64,000 nt of DNA from Prevotella sp. (GTDB lineage: Bacteria > Bacteroidota > Bacteroidia > Bacteroidales > Bacteroidaceae). Both the position numbers and the translations under genes were made by a program. Below the pieces are notes generated by a model, which was not told where the DNA came from, did no database searches, and saw nothing but the letters and a program-made list of their open reading frames with translations. The DNA is taken from NCBI GenBank assembly GCA_017561825.1, contig JAFZBK010000036.1:32253-96252 (forward strand), read 5' to 3'. Within the stretch, counting starts at the first letter, position 1. Each line of letters starts with the position of its first letter. This document shows positions 1 to 7,753 of the stretch, one piece after another.

Positions 1-981
1 ATTAATCATGTGCTCCTCGTAGGTGCGGGCAAAGTTATGCGTACCACTGAAATCTTCTTTAGCACACATATATAAATAGTTATGGTGAACATGATCGAGC
101 ACTGCATCAATGCCTGCTACGGTTGGAATGCGGATGGGGCCTGGTGGTAGTCCAGTGTTCTTATAGGTGTTATACGGACTGTTCACTGATAGCATACTGT
201 TATAGATGCGTTTTAAGGAGAAGTCTTTCAAGGCGAACTTGATGGTCGGATCTGCCTGAAGTGGCATATTGGCATTCAGACGGTTGACATACATTCCTGC
301 CACCATGGGTTTTTCTTCATCATTGGCTGTTTCCTCGTCGATGATGCTGGCGAGGGTGATTACCTGCACAGGCGTGAAATGCATCTCATCTGCCTTGTCG
401 AGTCGTTCATCATTCCAGAACTTTTCACTCTCTTTCTTCATCCTCTCAAGGAACTTATCCTGTGAGATGTTCCAGTACATGTCATAGGTGTTAGGAATGA
501 ACATACTGATGACGGTCAGTGAATCGTAGCCCAACTGTCTGCATGTCTCTTCTTCTGTCAGGGCACGATAAAGCTCCGTACTGTCTAGCATCAGTTTACT
601 ACCAAGATAGCTTGCCAAGCGGTCGAGCGTACGCACGGATGGGATGGTTAGGTTGAGGGGAGTCTGTAATCCGTTCTTGATACGGCGAAACACAGTGAAG
701 GCCCCATCACCTGGCGCAATCTCATAACGTCCTGTACGGATATGCTCATCATACGAGCTATGGCGCACCAGGGTGGAGAAGCCGGTCATCCCTGCGTCAT
801 TGGCAATGGGCTTGACCTTAGCAAAGACGCTATCAACCGTATCATCGGTGTCAATATAGAGATAGCAGGTTTCTTCTTTTGCCGACAGACTGGAGAAGAA
901 GAAATAATATAGGATTCCTATGATTACCAGCAGGCAGATTCCTGCTGCGATGGAGTATTTACGAGATGCGAATGATTTCAT
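1..981 (-). CDS. mltG: Endolytic murein transglycosylase MltG, C-terminus cut by window edge
   Basis: My translation from the ATG at 981 gives 327 uninterrupted residues. There is a short cytoplasmic N-terminus, one membrane anchor (about residues 11-30) and then the YceG/MltG domain. Visible family features are LQADPTIKFAL, YNTYKNTGLPPGPI, and NFARTYEEH near the end. MltG cleaves nascent peptidoglycan strands at the outer face of the inner membrane and so sets glycan length. The family's catalytic segment ASIVExET reads ASIIDEET here (about residues 211-218), so the first acidic position is Asp while two Glu follow. The family is usually about 340 residues, so only a short C-terminal piece lies outside the window. 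It diverges from the GH77-like gene. Identity is secure. Confidence 0.93.
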   Translation of the reverse strand, partial: MKSFASRKYSIAAGICLLVIIGILYYFFFSSLSAKEETCYLYIDTDDTVDSVFAKVKPIANDAGMTGFSTLVRHSSYDEHIRTGRYEIAPGDGAFTVFRRIKNGLQTPLNLTIPSVRTLDRLASYLGSKLMLDSTELYRALTEEETCRQLGYDSLTVISMFIPNTYDMYWNISQDKFLERMKKESEKFWNDERLDKADEMHFTPVQVITLASIIDEETANDEEKPMVAGMYVNRLNANMPLQADPTIKFALKDFSLKRIYNSMLSVNSPYNTYKNTGLPPGPIRIPTVAGIDAVLDHVHHNYLYMCAKEDFSGTHNFARTYEEHMIN

Positions 982-1005
982 TTCCTTTAGTTATATTTTT
1001 CGCTA

Positions 1006-1013
1006 CAAAGGTA
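1006..1013 (-). promoter_or_regulatory. Promoter -7 box of mltG
   Basis: On the minus strand this reads TACCTTTG, matching the Bacteroidota -7 consensus TAnnTTTG, 24 nt upstream of the mltG ATG. No well-spaced -33 TTTG is evident; the nearest CAAA (plus strand) is at 1038. Confidence 0.5.
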
Positions 1014-1053
1014 ACAAAAATTACGAATCCAAGGAAACAAAGGGGCGAATTTC

Positions 1054-1085
1054 TTTTGTGTTATGTATGAATTGAATTATCTTTG
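1054..1085 (+). promoter_or_regulatory. Promoter of the GH77-like/gph operon
   Basis: A TTTTG at 1054-1058 is followed after 19 nt by TATCTTTG at 1078-1085, the Bacteroidota TTTG/TAnnTTTG arrangement. Transcription would begin at about 1090-1092, practically on the ATG at 1090. The mRNA may therefore be almost leaderless. Confidence 0.6.
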
Positions 1086-1089
1086 TAGC

Positions 1090-2946
1090 ATGAAACTGAA
1101 GTTCAGCATACATTATAATACGGAGTGGGGACAGAGTATCCATGTCTTCATTCGTTACCGCACGAATGATGGCAGGGAGCATGTCAATAACTGGCTCATG
1201 CAGACACAGGATGGTGTATGGTGGTATCTGGAGACTGCTCTGATGGAGTCGCGGCAGCGTATGGTGACATCCTTCACTTATGAGTATTTGCTGAAAAATC
1301 AGGAGGGTAGGGTGTTACGACGCGAATGGAACCGTCTGCCCAGAACCTATCATGCTGATGCAACCAAGAGTTTCGTTTTCCCCGATCAGTGGCGAGATGT
1401 TCCGTTGCATGCATATTTGTATAGCAAGGCGAGGAATGTTGGTCGTGAGGAACCTGCTGACACCACCCAGAACGCGCTTTCGTTACCATTGTTCCGCAAA
1501 ACGATTATCTTCAGTGTGGCAGCACCACAGCTTCGTCAAGGAGAGTACGTGGCATTGGTGGGGAGTCATCCTGCCATTGGTAGTTGGAATCCCACGCGTT
1601 ACCTCCGCATGACTTATCAAGGTGGGTTTATATGGCGACTCAGTGTCAATATGGTTGGGATTCAGTTACCGCTGGAATATAAATATGTGGTAATTGATGG
1701 TAAGACCAACCAGTTGCGTGATTGGGAGGGTGGTGAAAATAGAACCATTCAGTACGAAGAGGTGAACGATGGGGAGGTGCTTGTGCTTGATGGCGGTTCC
1801 TTGCATCTGAAGGAGGATAATTGGCAGATAGCTGGCGTAGCTGTTCCCATATTCTCCCTTCGTTCAAAACACTCCTATGGCGTGGGTGACTTCGGTGACC
1901 TGCAGCGGATGGTTGACTGGGTAGCAATGACAGGAATGAAGATGATCCAACTGTTACCACTTAACGATACGACAAATATTCAATCGTGGGACGATCCATA
2001 TACTATCGTCTCCTGTTTTGCCTTACATCCCCATTACCTTGACCTTGATCAGTTGGGAGAGTTGAAAGATCGGAAGAAGATGAAGATGTATCTTCGGCAA
2101 CGTCGCGAACTGAACTCGCTCACGAACAGTGATTACACGACTGTTGACAGGGTGAAGAATGCCTATATCAATGATATCTTCGAGGAGAAAGGAGAGGAAA
2201 CGCTCCAATCGGATGACTACCAATCATTCTGGGAATCCAACAAGTCGTGGCTGCTGCCGTATGCCGTGTTCTGTTGTCTGCGTGATGAATACCACACGTC
2301 GCACTACAGTGATTGGAAAGCATATGCAACGTATCAGTTATCCAACATCGAAATGCTCCGTCAGGAGCCATCACCTTATTATAATATTATACAAAGGATC
2401 TGCTTTGTTCAATACCATCTCTACCTTCAGTTGAAACGAGTTGTTAATTATGCCCATAGCAAAGGGGTGTCGTTGAAAGGTGACCTGCCCTTGGGAATCT
2501 GTCGTGACAGCGTGGAGACCTGGATGAATCCGCAACTCTCGCAGTTGGGAGCACGTTGGGATGAGAAGAGTGGAATATATGATTGGTGGCGACAGTACTT
2601 ACAATGGATGGAGCAATTCTTTGATGCTGTACGTATCAACCATCTCGTTAACTTCTTCCGTACATGGGTCATCCCTGAGGACGTGGCAGTCACCCGTAAG
2701 TTGAAAACTATGATGAATGATACGACCATGTTAATATGTGATGAGGACCCGGATATTCAATCCGTCAGAGGTCGTAAGGTGGTTGACGAATTACAAGCCC
2801 CTTCCAGACTCTGCATACTGGATATCCACGACTGGCTCTCGATGAATCGTTCGTTGCAGTCAGAGCAGTTCACAATAGAGGATCTGTTGAAGGCGAAGCG
2901 TTTCAATACAAAGATCAGAAACATGATAATTCGAAGTAAGCGATGA
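1090..2946 (+). CDS. Degenerate 4-alpha-glucanotransferase (GH77/MalQ-like), probably catalytically inactive
   Basis: The N-terminus carries two starch-binding-type (CBM20-like) modules, about residues 1-110 and 130-240, as in Bacteroidota MalQ. A GH77 barrel follows, starting near VPIFSLRSKHSYGVGDFGDL. The active site is damaged. The nucleophile motif RIDH reads RINH (AAC codon at 2638-2640, residue 517). The loop after GDLPLGICRDSVE is shortened. The segment carrying the third catalytic Asp (HDMST region) is missing, and the chain jumps to the normal C-terminal helices (TIEDLLKAKRFNTKIR). The protein has about 618 residues against roughly 890 for complete relatives, yet has no frameshift. 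The start at 1090 gives the usual MKLKFSIHY beginning; an upstream ATG at 1063 is less likely. It could bind glucan without acting on it, or be a decaying paralogue. Confidence 0.85.
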   Translation: MKLKFSIHYNTEWGQSIHVFIRYRTNDGREHVNNWLMQTQDGVWWYLETALMESRQRMVTSFTYEYLLKNQEGRVLRREWNRLPRTYHADATKSFVFPDQWRDVPLHAYLYSKARNVGREEPADTTQNALSLPLFRKTIIFSVAAPQLRQGEYVALVGSHPAIGSWNPTRYLRMTYQGGFIWRLSVNMVGIQLPLEYKYVVIDGKTNQLRDWEGGENRTIQYEEVNDGEVLVLDGGSLHLKEDNWQIAGVAVPIFSLRSKHSYGVGDFGDLQRMVDWVAMTGMKMIQLLPLNDTTNIQSWDDPYTIVSCFALHPHYLDLDQLGELKDRKKMKMYLRQRRELNSLTNSDYTTVDRVKNAYINDIFEEKGEETLQSDDYQSFWESNKSWLLPYAVFCCLRDEYHTSHYSDWKAYATYQLSNIEMLRQEPSPYYNIIQRICFVQYHLYLQLKRVVNYAHSKGVSLKGDLPLGICRDSVETWMNPQLSQLGARWDEKSGIYDWWRQYLQWMEQFFDAVRINHLVNFFRTWVIPEDVAVTRKLKTMMNDTTMLICDEDPDIQSVRGRKVVDELQAPSRLCILDIHDWLSMNRSLQSEQFTIEDLLKAKRFNTKIRNMIIRSKR

Positions 2947-3584
2947 GTTACGACGTATATGTATTTGACCTGGATGGCACCCTGTTAGACACCTTGAGGG
3001 ATTTGACGGCAAGTGTGAACCATGCGCTCCGCTGGGCTGGGATGCCAGAACGAAGCATTGAGGAGATAAGGTGGTTTGTTGGAAACGGTGTAAAGAAACT
3101 GATGGAACGAGCCATACCTGACGGATTGAATAACCCACGCTTTGATGAGGTGTATCAGGAATTCCGTGATTATTATCTCCATCACGGTCAGGATACGACA
3201 GTACCTTATCCGGGTATTATGGAATTGCTACAGGCACTGAAATATGAAGGGAAACAGATAGCGGTGGTCAGTAATAAGTTCTATAAGGCCACGGAAGAGC
3301 TTTGTCAGCATTTCTTCGGTGGATTGGTTGACGTAGCCATTGGGGAGCGGGAAGGGATTCGGAAGAAACCAGCACCTGATACGGTGGAAGAGGCGTTACG
3401 GCAGCTGAATGCAGATTGTACACATGCAGTGTATGTAGGTGATAGTGATGTGGATATCCAAACAGCCCGCAATAGCGGTCTGCCTTGCATCAGTGTACTG
3501 TGGGGATTCCGTGATCAGGATTTTCTGCTGGCTCATGGGGCAACAACACTTGTTGTTAATCCCAGTGACATCCTTTCTCTGTGA
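2943..3584 (+). CDS. gph: Phosphoglycolate phosphatase-type HAD hydrolase
   Basis: This 213-residue HAD protein has motif I VFDLDGTLLDT at the N-terminus, a helical cap, motif II VVSNK near residue 103, the motif III Lys in IRKKPAPD, and motif IV VGDSDVDIQTA. It resembles Gph-type phosphatases that remove phosphate from 2-phosphoglycolate, a by-product of DNA 3'-end repair; the substrate is inferred from family. The ATG overlaps the stop of the GH77-like gene (ATGA), so the two are translationally coupled. Its stop codon directly abuts that of ribE on the other strand, with no bases between. Confidence 0.85.
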   Translation: MSYDVYVFDLDGTLLDTLRDLTASVNHALRWAGMPERSIEEIRWFVGNGVKKLMERAIPDGLNNPRFDEVYQEFRDYYLHHGQDTTVPYPGIMELLQALKYEGKQIAVVSNKFYKATEELCQHFFGGLVDVAIGEREGIRKKPAPDTVEEALRQLNADCTHAVYVGDSDVDIQTARNSGLPCISVLWGFRDQDFLLAHGATTLVVNPSDILSL

Positions 3585-4187
3585 TTATTCCAAAGCCTGC
3601 AGTCGGGCGATATACTTCCCAAGAATATCAAATTCGAGGTTTACAATGGTACCTACACGTATATCACAGAAATTCGTGTGCTCAAATGTGTAGGGAATAA
3701 TAGCCACCTGGAATGAGTCTTCAGTGGGATTGCAGACCGTTAGGGAAACGCCATTGACCGTCACGCTACCTTTGTCAACCGTGAAATAACCACGTTTAGC
3801 CATATCTTTGTCGTAAGGATAACGGAACGTGAAATAGGTACTGCCGTTGGCATCTTCCATTGCTACGCATTCTGCTGTCATATCTACATGTCCTTGGACG
3901 ATATGACCGTCAAGACGACCGTTCATCAGCATTGACCGTTCCACGTTGACTTTGTCACCAACCTGTAGGAGTCCGAGGTTCGAACGCTCCAGCGTCTCTT
4001 TCATTGCCGTAACCGTATAGGTGTTATCCACGATCTTCACAACAGTCAGACAGACGCCGTTATGCGCCACGCTCTGATCAATCCCCAACTCGTTGGTGAA
4101 TGAACAAGTTAATGTGAAATCAATATTATCTTGGTCATGCTTGATAGCAACGACCGTAGCAAACTCTTCAATGATACCGGAGAACAT
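3585..4187 (-). CDS. ribE: Riboflavin synthase, alpha subunit
   Basis: The protein has 200 residues and begins with the family's conserved MFSGIIEE. It contains two lumazine-binding repeats: the first includes SVAHNGVCLTV (about residue 39), the second SVTVNGVSLTVCNP (about residue 140), plus GHIVQGHVD. The enzyme dismutates two 6,7-dimethyl-8-ribityllumazine molecules to riboflavin in the cytosol. No other rib gene is adjacent. Upstream lies a strong promoter followed by a structured RNA that ends in a T-tract 33 nt before the ATG. Expression may therefore depend on read-through of that terminator. The start is fixed by the MFSGI motif. Confidence 0.95.
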   Translation of the reverse strand: MFSGIIEEFATVVAIKHDQDNIDFTLTCSFTNELGIDQSVAHNGVCLTVVKIVDNTYTVTAMKETLERSNLGLLQVGDKVNVERSMLMNGRLDGHIVQGHVDMTAECVAMEDANGSTYFTFRYPYDKDMAKRGYFTVDKGSVTVNGVSLTVCNPTEDSFQVAIIPYTFEHTNFCDIRVGTIVNLEFDILGKYIARLQALE

Positions 4188-4220
4188 AATGATGATGATT
4201 TAACATGTATGATATGAAAT

Positions 4221-4416
4221 AAAAAAAGGAAGCCGTATCGATGATGTGATGAAACTCCGAGTAGAAATGATTTGAGTGTTCTCCGCCTTTGTAATCCACC
4301 GGCTTTACAGCTTAGTCGCTTTCGCGCTTTATATGGCCCGCCATTAGCAAGAGAAACCTTCTCGGTTTTCGATGTTATTTGATGAGTATCCCGATCGAAC
4401 CGATACGGCCCTTTTT
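4221..4416 (-). ncRNA. Rod-like structured RNA of about 195 nt upstream of ribE (6S-like small RNA or attenuator)
   Basis: The predicted transcription start of the upstream promoter (about 4416) coincides with the 5' end of a closing stem. GCCGTATCG (minus strand, plus 4401-4409) pairs perfectly with CGATACGGC (plus 4232-4240). The stem extends through A-rich and T-rich flanks and ends in seven Ts (4221-4227). Inside, CCGAG/CTCGG, TTCTC/GAGAA and a CGC-GAAA-GCG tetraloop hairpin can stack into a rod. The conserved FMN-riboswitch core is not visible. A promoter, closed stem and terminator on the same boundaries suggest a discrete RNA. The size and shape recall 6S RNA, but I cannot identify the family from sequence alone. 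Confidence 0.5.
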
Positions 4417-4422
4417 CTACTG

Positions 4423-4454
4423 CAAAGATAAGAATAATAACCATAAGTTCCAAA
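4423..4454 (-). promoter_or_regulatory. Promoter of the rod-like RNA / ribE
   Basis: On the minus strand TTTG (plus 4451-4454), 20 nt, then TATCTTTG (plus 4423-4430): a textbook Bacteroidota vegetative promoter. Confidence 0.75.
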
Positions 4455-4500
4455 CTTTTTTGGTGTTATTCTCATATTTTTCTTGATATTTGCCAATAAA

Positions 4501-4532
4501 TTTGCAAGGTTTTAATCTTTTTATTACTTTTG
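4501..4532 (+). promoter_or_regulatory. Promoter of the DUF1232 gene
   Basis: TTTG at 4501-4504, a 20-nt spacer, then TACTTTTG at 4525-4532. The expected start is near 4539, leaving about 30 nt of leader before the ATG at 4570. Confidence 0.7.
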
Positions 4533-4569
4533 TCGTCTCAAATGTAATGACCATCAAAACTGTGATATA

Positions 4570-4962
4570 ATGGAATTACCTGATTTTATGCAATATGCGA
4601 ACAAATTCTCTAAAACAGAGTTTGTTGAGAAGATATCCAGGATAGCAAAAAGAGCCGGAGCAAAATTGGTGTATGCTGCGCTGATTCTGTATTATACCCT
4701 GCAGAGCGATAAGATTTCAGTCAAAGATAAAGCCATTATCATCGGAGCATTGGGCTATTTGATCAGTCCATTGGATGTCGTACCCGATGCCATTCCCATT
4801 GTCGGCTTGGGTGATGACCTGGGCGTTCTGATTTATGTCCTTCAGAAGGTCTGGGGAAATGTCAGCGAGGATGTGAAGGTTAAGTCCCGTGAACGTCTGA
4901 GCAAATGGTTCGATGAAGATGAGATCGAAGAGATCAACGGATTGTTCGAACAGGAGAACTAA
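4570..4962 (+). CDS. YkvA-like DUF1232 protein
   Basis: The protein has 130 residues. The DUF1232 core sits at about residues 50-95: AIIIGALGYLISPLDVVPD followed by PIVGLGDDLGVL. This family is widespread and its biochemical role is unknown; the PxDxxPDxxPxxGxxDD pattern is its hallmark. A hydrophobic hairpin within the core suggests membrane association. The first 40 residues are basic and partly helical. The gene has its own promoter and ends only 4 bp from the convergent feoAB stop. Confidence 0.85.
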   Translation: MELPDFMQYANKFSKTEFVEKISRIAKRAGAKLVYAALILYYTLQSDKISVKDKAIIIGALGYLISPLDVVPDAIPIVGLGDDLGVLIYVLQKVWGNVSEDVKVKSRERLSKWFDEDEIEEINGLFEQEN

Positions 4963-4966
4963 AGCA

Positions 4967-7369
4967 TCAACAAATCAATCTTCCTACTTGATAGACGACA
5001 GCCGATACCACCCATGCCAATGCGGTGGTGTAGCAGGCTGCGAACAGTGCCCATCTCCATGAGCCTGTCTCTCCCTTGATGGCCGCAATAGTGGCTATAC
5101 AGGGGAAATAGATCAGGACGAAAAGCAGGTAAGCAAAAGCAATCAACGGGGTAATGCCATCAGCCTCCATCTTCTGTCTGAGGTTCGTATAACGCTCACT
5201 CTTGTTATCTGCATGCTCATCAGCCACCTCCTCATCATCAGCATAGAGCACACCCATCGTTGAGGCAACAATCTCCTTAGCACCCACACCGGCAATCAGA
5301 CTCACGTCGAGTTTCCAGTCAAAACCTTGTGGACGGAACGCGGGTTCGATGGTCTTGCCAATCCTTCCTATGAAACTCTGCTCCTGCTGTTGCTGACGGG
5401 GCAGTTCCTCATGATGGGGGAAGTAACCTAACGCCCATACAATGATGCTGGCCACCAGGATGATACCGCCCATCTTCTTCAAGTACTGCTTTCCCTTCTC
5501 CCATGTATGACGGGTAATGGCCTTCATCGTGGGGAAGCGATAGGGGGGAAGTTCCATCACAAACGGAGTGTCTTCACCTTTCACCACCCAACGACTGAAT
5601 ACACGACTCATGACAACAGCCAATAGGATACCAATGACATAGAGGGCAATCATGATGGTGCTCTGATACTTCACAGCAAAGAAAGTACCCACGATCATGA
5701 TATAGATAGGTAGTCGGGCAGAGCAGCTCATCAATGGTAGTACCAGCATGGTGATCAATCGACTACGACGGCTCTCAATGGTTCGTGTGGCCATTACAGC
5801 AGGAACATTACAACCGAAGCCCATGATCAATGGGATGAACGACTTTCCATGAATGCCCATCTTGTGCATGATCTTATCCATGATAAAGGCGGCACGTGCC
5901 ATATAACCGGAGTCCTCCATGAAGGAAATGAACGTATAGAGAATCAGGATCTGCGGCAGGAAGATGATTACCGCACCGACACCTGCTATGGCACCATCAA
6001 CAATCATGGCTTTTACAGGACCGTCGGGTAAGATGTTGTTCAGCCAGTCAGATAGGTAACCAACACCCGCATCGATCCAGTCCATGGGATACTGACCGAT
6101 GGTGAATGTCACCTCGAACATCAGATAGAGGAAAATGAAGAATAACGGGAAACCCAACCATTTGTGGGTGATAATCGCATCGAGGGCGTGAGTCATCTCG
6201 TACGTATCCTTTTTGTTCCCTTCCTGATAACCTACTTCCTCCAAAGCACCATGAATGAAACCGTACTTCGCATTCATGATGGCCGTCTCACTATCTTCCT
6301 TCGTCTCTTCCTTGATGATAGCAGCGGCTTTGTCGCGTGTCTTCAGGATTTGCTCCTTCTGGGGCATATCAGCAATGATGCGCTCAATATCCTTGTCCAT
6401 CTCCAATAACTTGATGGCAAGATAACGGGTGGAGAAGCGCAGACGGATATCGTGATCGCTCTTCAGGTATTTCTGGATGGCCTCGATACCTTGTTCTATA
6501 TAGGTGCCGTGGTTGATATGCAAGTGCCGTATCTGGTGCTGACGGAATTTCCCTTCATATACCTGGATGATGGTCTGGAACAACTGATCTACACCACGAC
6601 CGCTCTTGAATACGGTAGGTACCATGGGGAATCCCAACAACTCTCCCAACTGGTTGGGATCAAGCTGATCACCTCGATCTTCCATCTCATCGAACATATT
6701 CAGTGCCCCCACAATGCGTAGGTTCATGTCGATGAGTTGCGTGGTGAGATACAGGTTTCGTTCCAGATTACTGGAGTCGATCACGTTGATGATGATATCG
6801 GGCGTCTTCTCAACAATCTGTTTGCGCACATATAGTTCCTCAGGACTGTATGCACTTAGGGAATAAGTGCCAGGGAGATCAACGATATTGAAACGATAAC
6901 CTTTGTACTCTGCCACACCTTCCTTCGCATCCACCGTTACACCACTGTAGTTGCCCACTCGTTCGTGAGCACCAGAAGCGAAGTTAAACAGGGAGGTCTT
7001 CCCGCAGTTGGGATTACCCACCAAGGCGATATTGATGGTACGACGACGCTTTAAGGCTGCCGAATGGAGTTGCTTCTCCATCTGCTTGTCCTCATATTCC
7101 ACCTTCAAACTCTCTTCTTGTCCTTCCTGCTCCTTCAGGAACTCCTTCTCAGAGACGACCTCTATCTGACGAGCTTCACTATGACGTAGTGACAACTCGT
7201 AGCCCATGATCTTGTATTTGACGGGGTCTTGCAATGGTGCGTTCTGTAAGACTTCCACCATCTTACCCTTGATAAATCCCATCTCGATGATACGCTTACG
7301 GAATCCACCATGGCCGGAAACTTTTACAATGACACCCTTTTCACCAGTGTTCAGTTCGGATAACTTCAT
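4967..7369 (-). CDS. feoB: Ferrous iron transporter: FeoA-FeoB fusion
   Basis: The start at 7369 is chosen because it begins MKLSELNTGEKGVIVKV, the first strand of a FeoA (SH3-like) domain; the open frame upstream is not FeoA-like. About residues 1-75 are FeoA. The FeoB G domain begins near residue 110, with G1 GNPNCGKTS, G2 GVTVDAKEG, G3 DLPGTYSL and G4 NMFDE. From about residue 400 there is a polytopic membrane region with two Gate motifs and the conserved GFGCNVPAVMATR. The protein (800 residues) imports Fe(II) across the inner membrane, powered or gated by GTP. FeoA-FeoB fusions are common in Bacteroidota. I could not make out a convincing Fur box. Confidence 0.95.
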   Translation of the reverse strand: MKLSELNTGEKGVIVKVSGHGGFRKRIIEMGFIKGKMVEVLQNAPLQDPVKYKIMGYELSLRHSEARQIEVVSEKEFLKEQEGQEESLKVEYEDKQMEKQLHSAALKRRRTINIALVGNPNCGKTSLFNFASGAHERVGNYSGVTVDAKEGVAEYKGYRFNIVDLPGTYSLSAYSPEELYVRKQIVEKTPDIIINVIDSSNLERNLYLTTQLIDMNLRIVGALNMFDEMEDRGDQLDPNQLGELLGFPMVPTVFKSGRGVDQLFQTIIQVYEGKFRQHQIRHLHINHGTYIEQGIEAIQKYLKSDHDIRLRFSTRYLAIKLLEMDKDIERIIADMPQKEQILKTRDKAAAIIKEETKEDSETAIMNAKYGFIHGALEEVGYQEGNKKDTYEMTHALDAIITHKWLGFPLFFIFLYLMFEVTFTIGQYPMDWIDAGVGYLSDWLNNILPDGPVKAMIVDGAIAGVGAVIIFLPQILILYTFISFMEDSGYMARAAFIMDKIMHKMGIHGKSFIPLIMGFGCNVPAVMATRTIESRRSRLITMLVLPLMSCSARLPIYIMIVGTFFAVKYQSTIMIALYVIGILLAVVMSRVFSRWVVKGEDTPFVMELPPYRFPTMKAITRHTWEKGKQYLKKMGGIILVASIIVWALGYFPHHEELPRQQQQEQSFIGRIGKTIEPAFRPQGFDWKLDVSLIAGVGAKEIVASTMGVLYADDEEVADEHADNKSERYTNLRQKMEADGITPLIAFAYLLFVLIYFPCIATIAAIKGETGSWRWALFAACYTTALAWVVSAVVYQVGRLIC

Positions 7370-7388
7370 CGCCTGTCTGAATTTTCTG

Positions 7389-7396
7389 CAAAGGTA
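7389..7396 (-). promoter_or_regulatory. Promoter -7 box of feoAB
   Basis: The minus strand reads TACCTTTG 20 nt upstream of the feoAB ATG. A -33 box with the usual spacing is not clear. Confidence 0.5.
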
Positions 7397-7505
7397 CACA
7401 TTTTTTCGATGCAACCGAGTTGCAGAGAGATAAAAGAACAAGAAAATACCTAGAAATAATGATGGGAAGCAATGATATATCTGAATATCATCATGAATGG
7501 GTATG

Positions 7506-7532
7506 AAAAAAGGCAACCTTGATGGTTGCCTT
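7506..7532 (-). terminator. Rho-independent terminator of tRNA-Lys
   Basis: AAGGCAACC and GGTTGCCTT form a perfect 9-bp stem around a 5-nt loop. On the minus strand this is followed by six Ts, just downstream of the tRNA 3' end. Confidence 0.85.
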
Positions 7533-7534
7533 CG

Positions 7535-7607
7535 TACGCCTGCAGGGGGTCGAACCCTGGACACCCTGATTAAGAGTCAGGTGCTCTACCAACTGAGCTA
7601 CAAGCGC
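7535..7607 (-). tRNA. tRNA-Lys (anticodon CTT)
   Basis: The 73-nt cloverleaf is read on the minus strand. It has acceptor GCGCTTG pairing with CAGGCGT (with G-U pairs), D arm GTAGCTCAGTTGGTAGAGC, and anticodon stem CCTGA/TCAGG around CTCTTAA, giving anticodon CTT. The T arm contains GGTTCGA, and the discriminator is A. CCA is not encoded. It is a monocistronic unit with its own promoter (7650-7681) and terminator. Confidence 0.95.
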
Positions 7608-7649
7608 ATTTTTGTTGGTGCAATTGGGATGCTTCCTGAATTGCGTGTG

Positions 7650-7681
7650 CAAAGGTACTGCCTTTTTCTGAAACCACCAAA
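7650..7681 (-). promoter_or_regulatory. Promoter of tRNA-Lys
   Basis: On the minus strand TTTG (plus 7678-7681), 20 nt, TACCTTTG (plus 7650-7657). The start would fall about 35 nt upstream of the mature tRNA. Confidence 0.7.
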
Positions 7682-7753
7682 TATTTTCAGAACTTTTTTC
7701 AAAAAAGGTCGATTTCACCCCAGACAGTACTTTTATCTGTCTTCATGACCATT

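Noticed and set aside
4188-4416. FMN riboswitch for ribE
   Set aside because: Position fits, but the conserved aptamer segments (AGGGC and GGGTGAAATTCCC-like core) are not visible, so the RNA is left unassigned.
4109-4453. Open frame of 114 codons on the minus strand upstream of ribE
   Set aside because: Overlaps the promoter, the rod-like RNA and the start of ribE in another frame.
7389-7430. Fur box upstream of feoAB
   Set aside because: No sequence close to the inverted GATAATGATAATC-type consensus could be found around the promoter.
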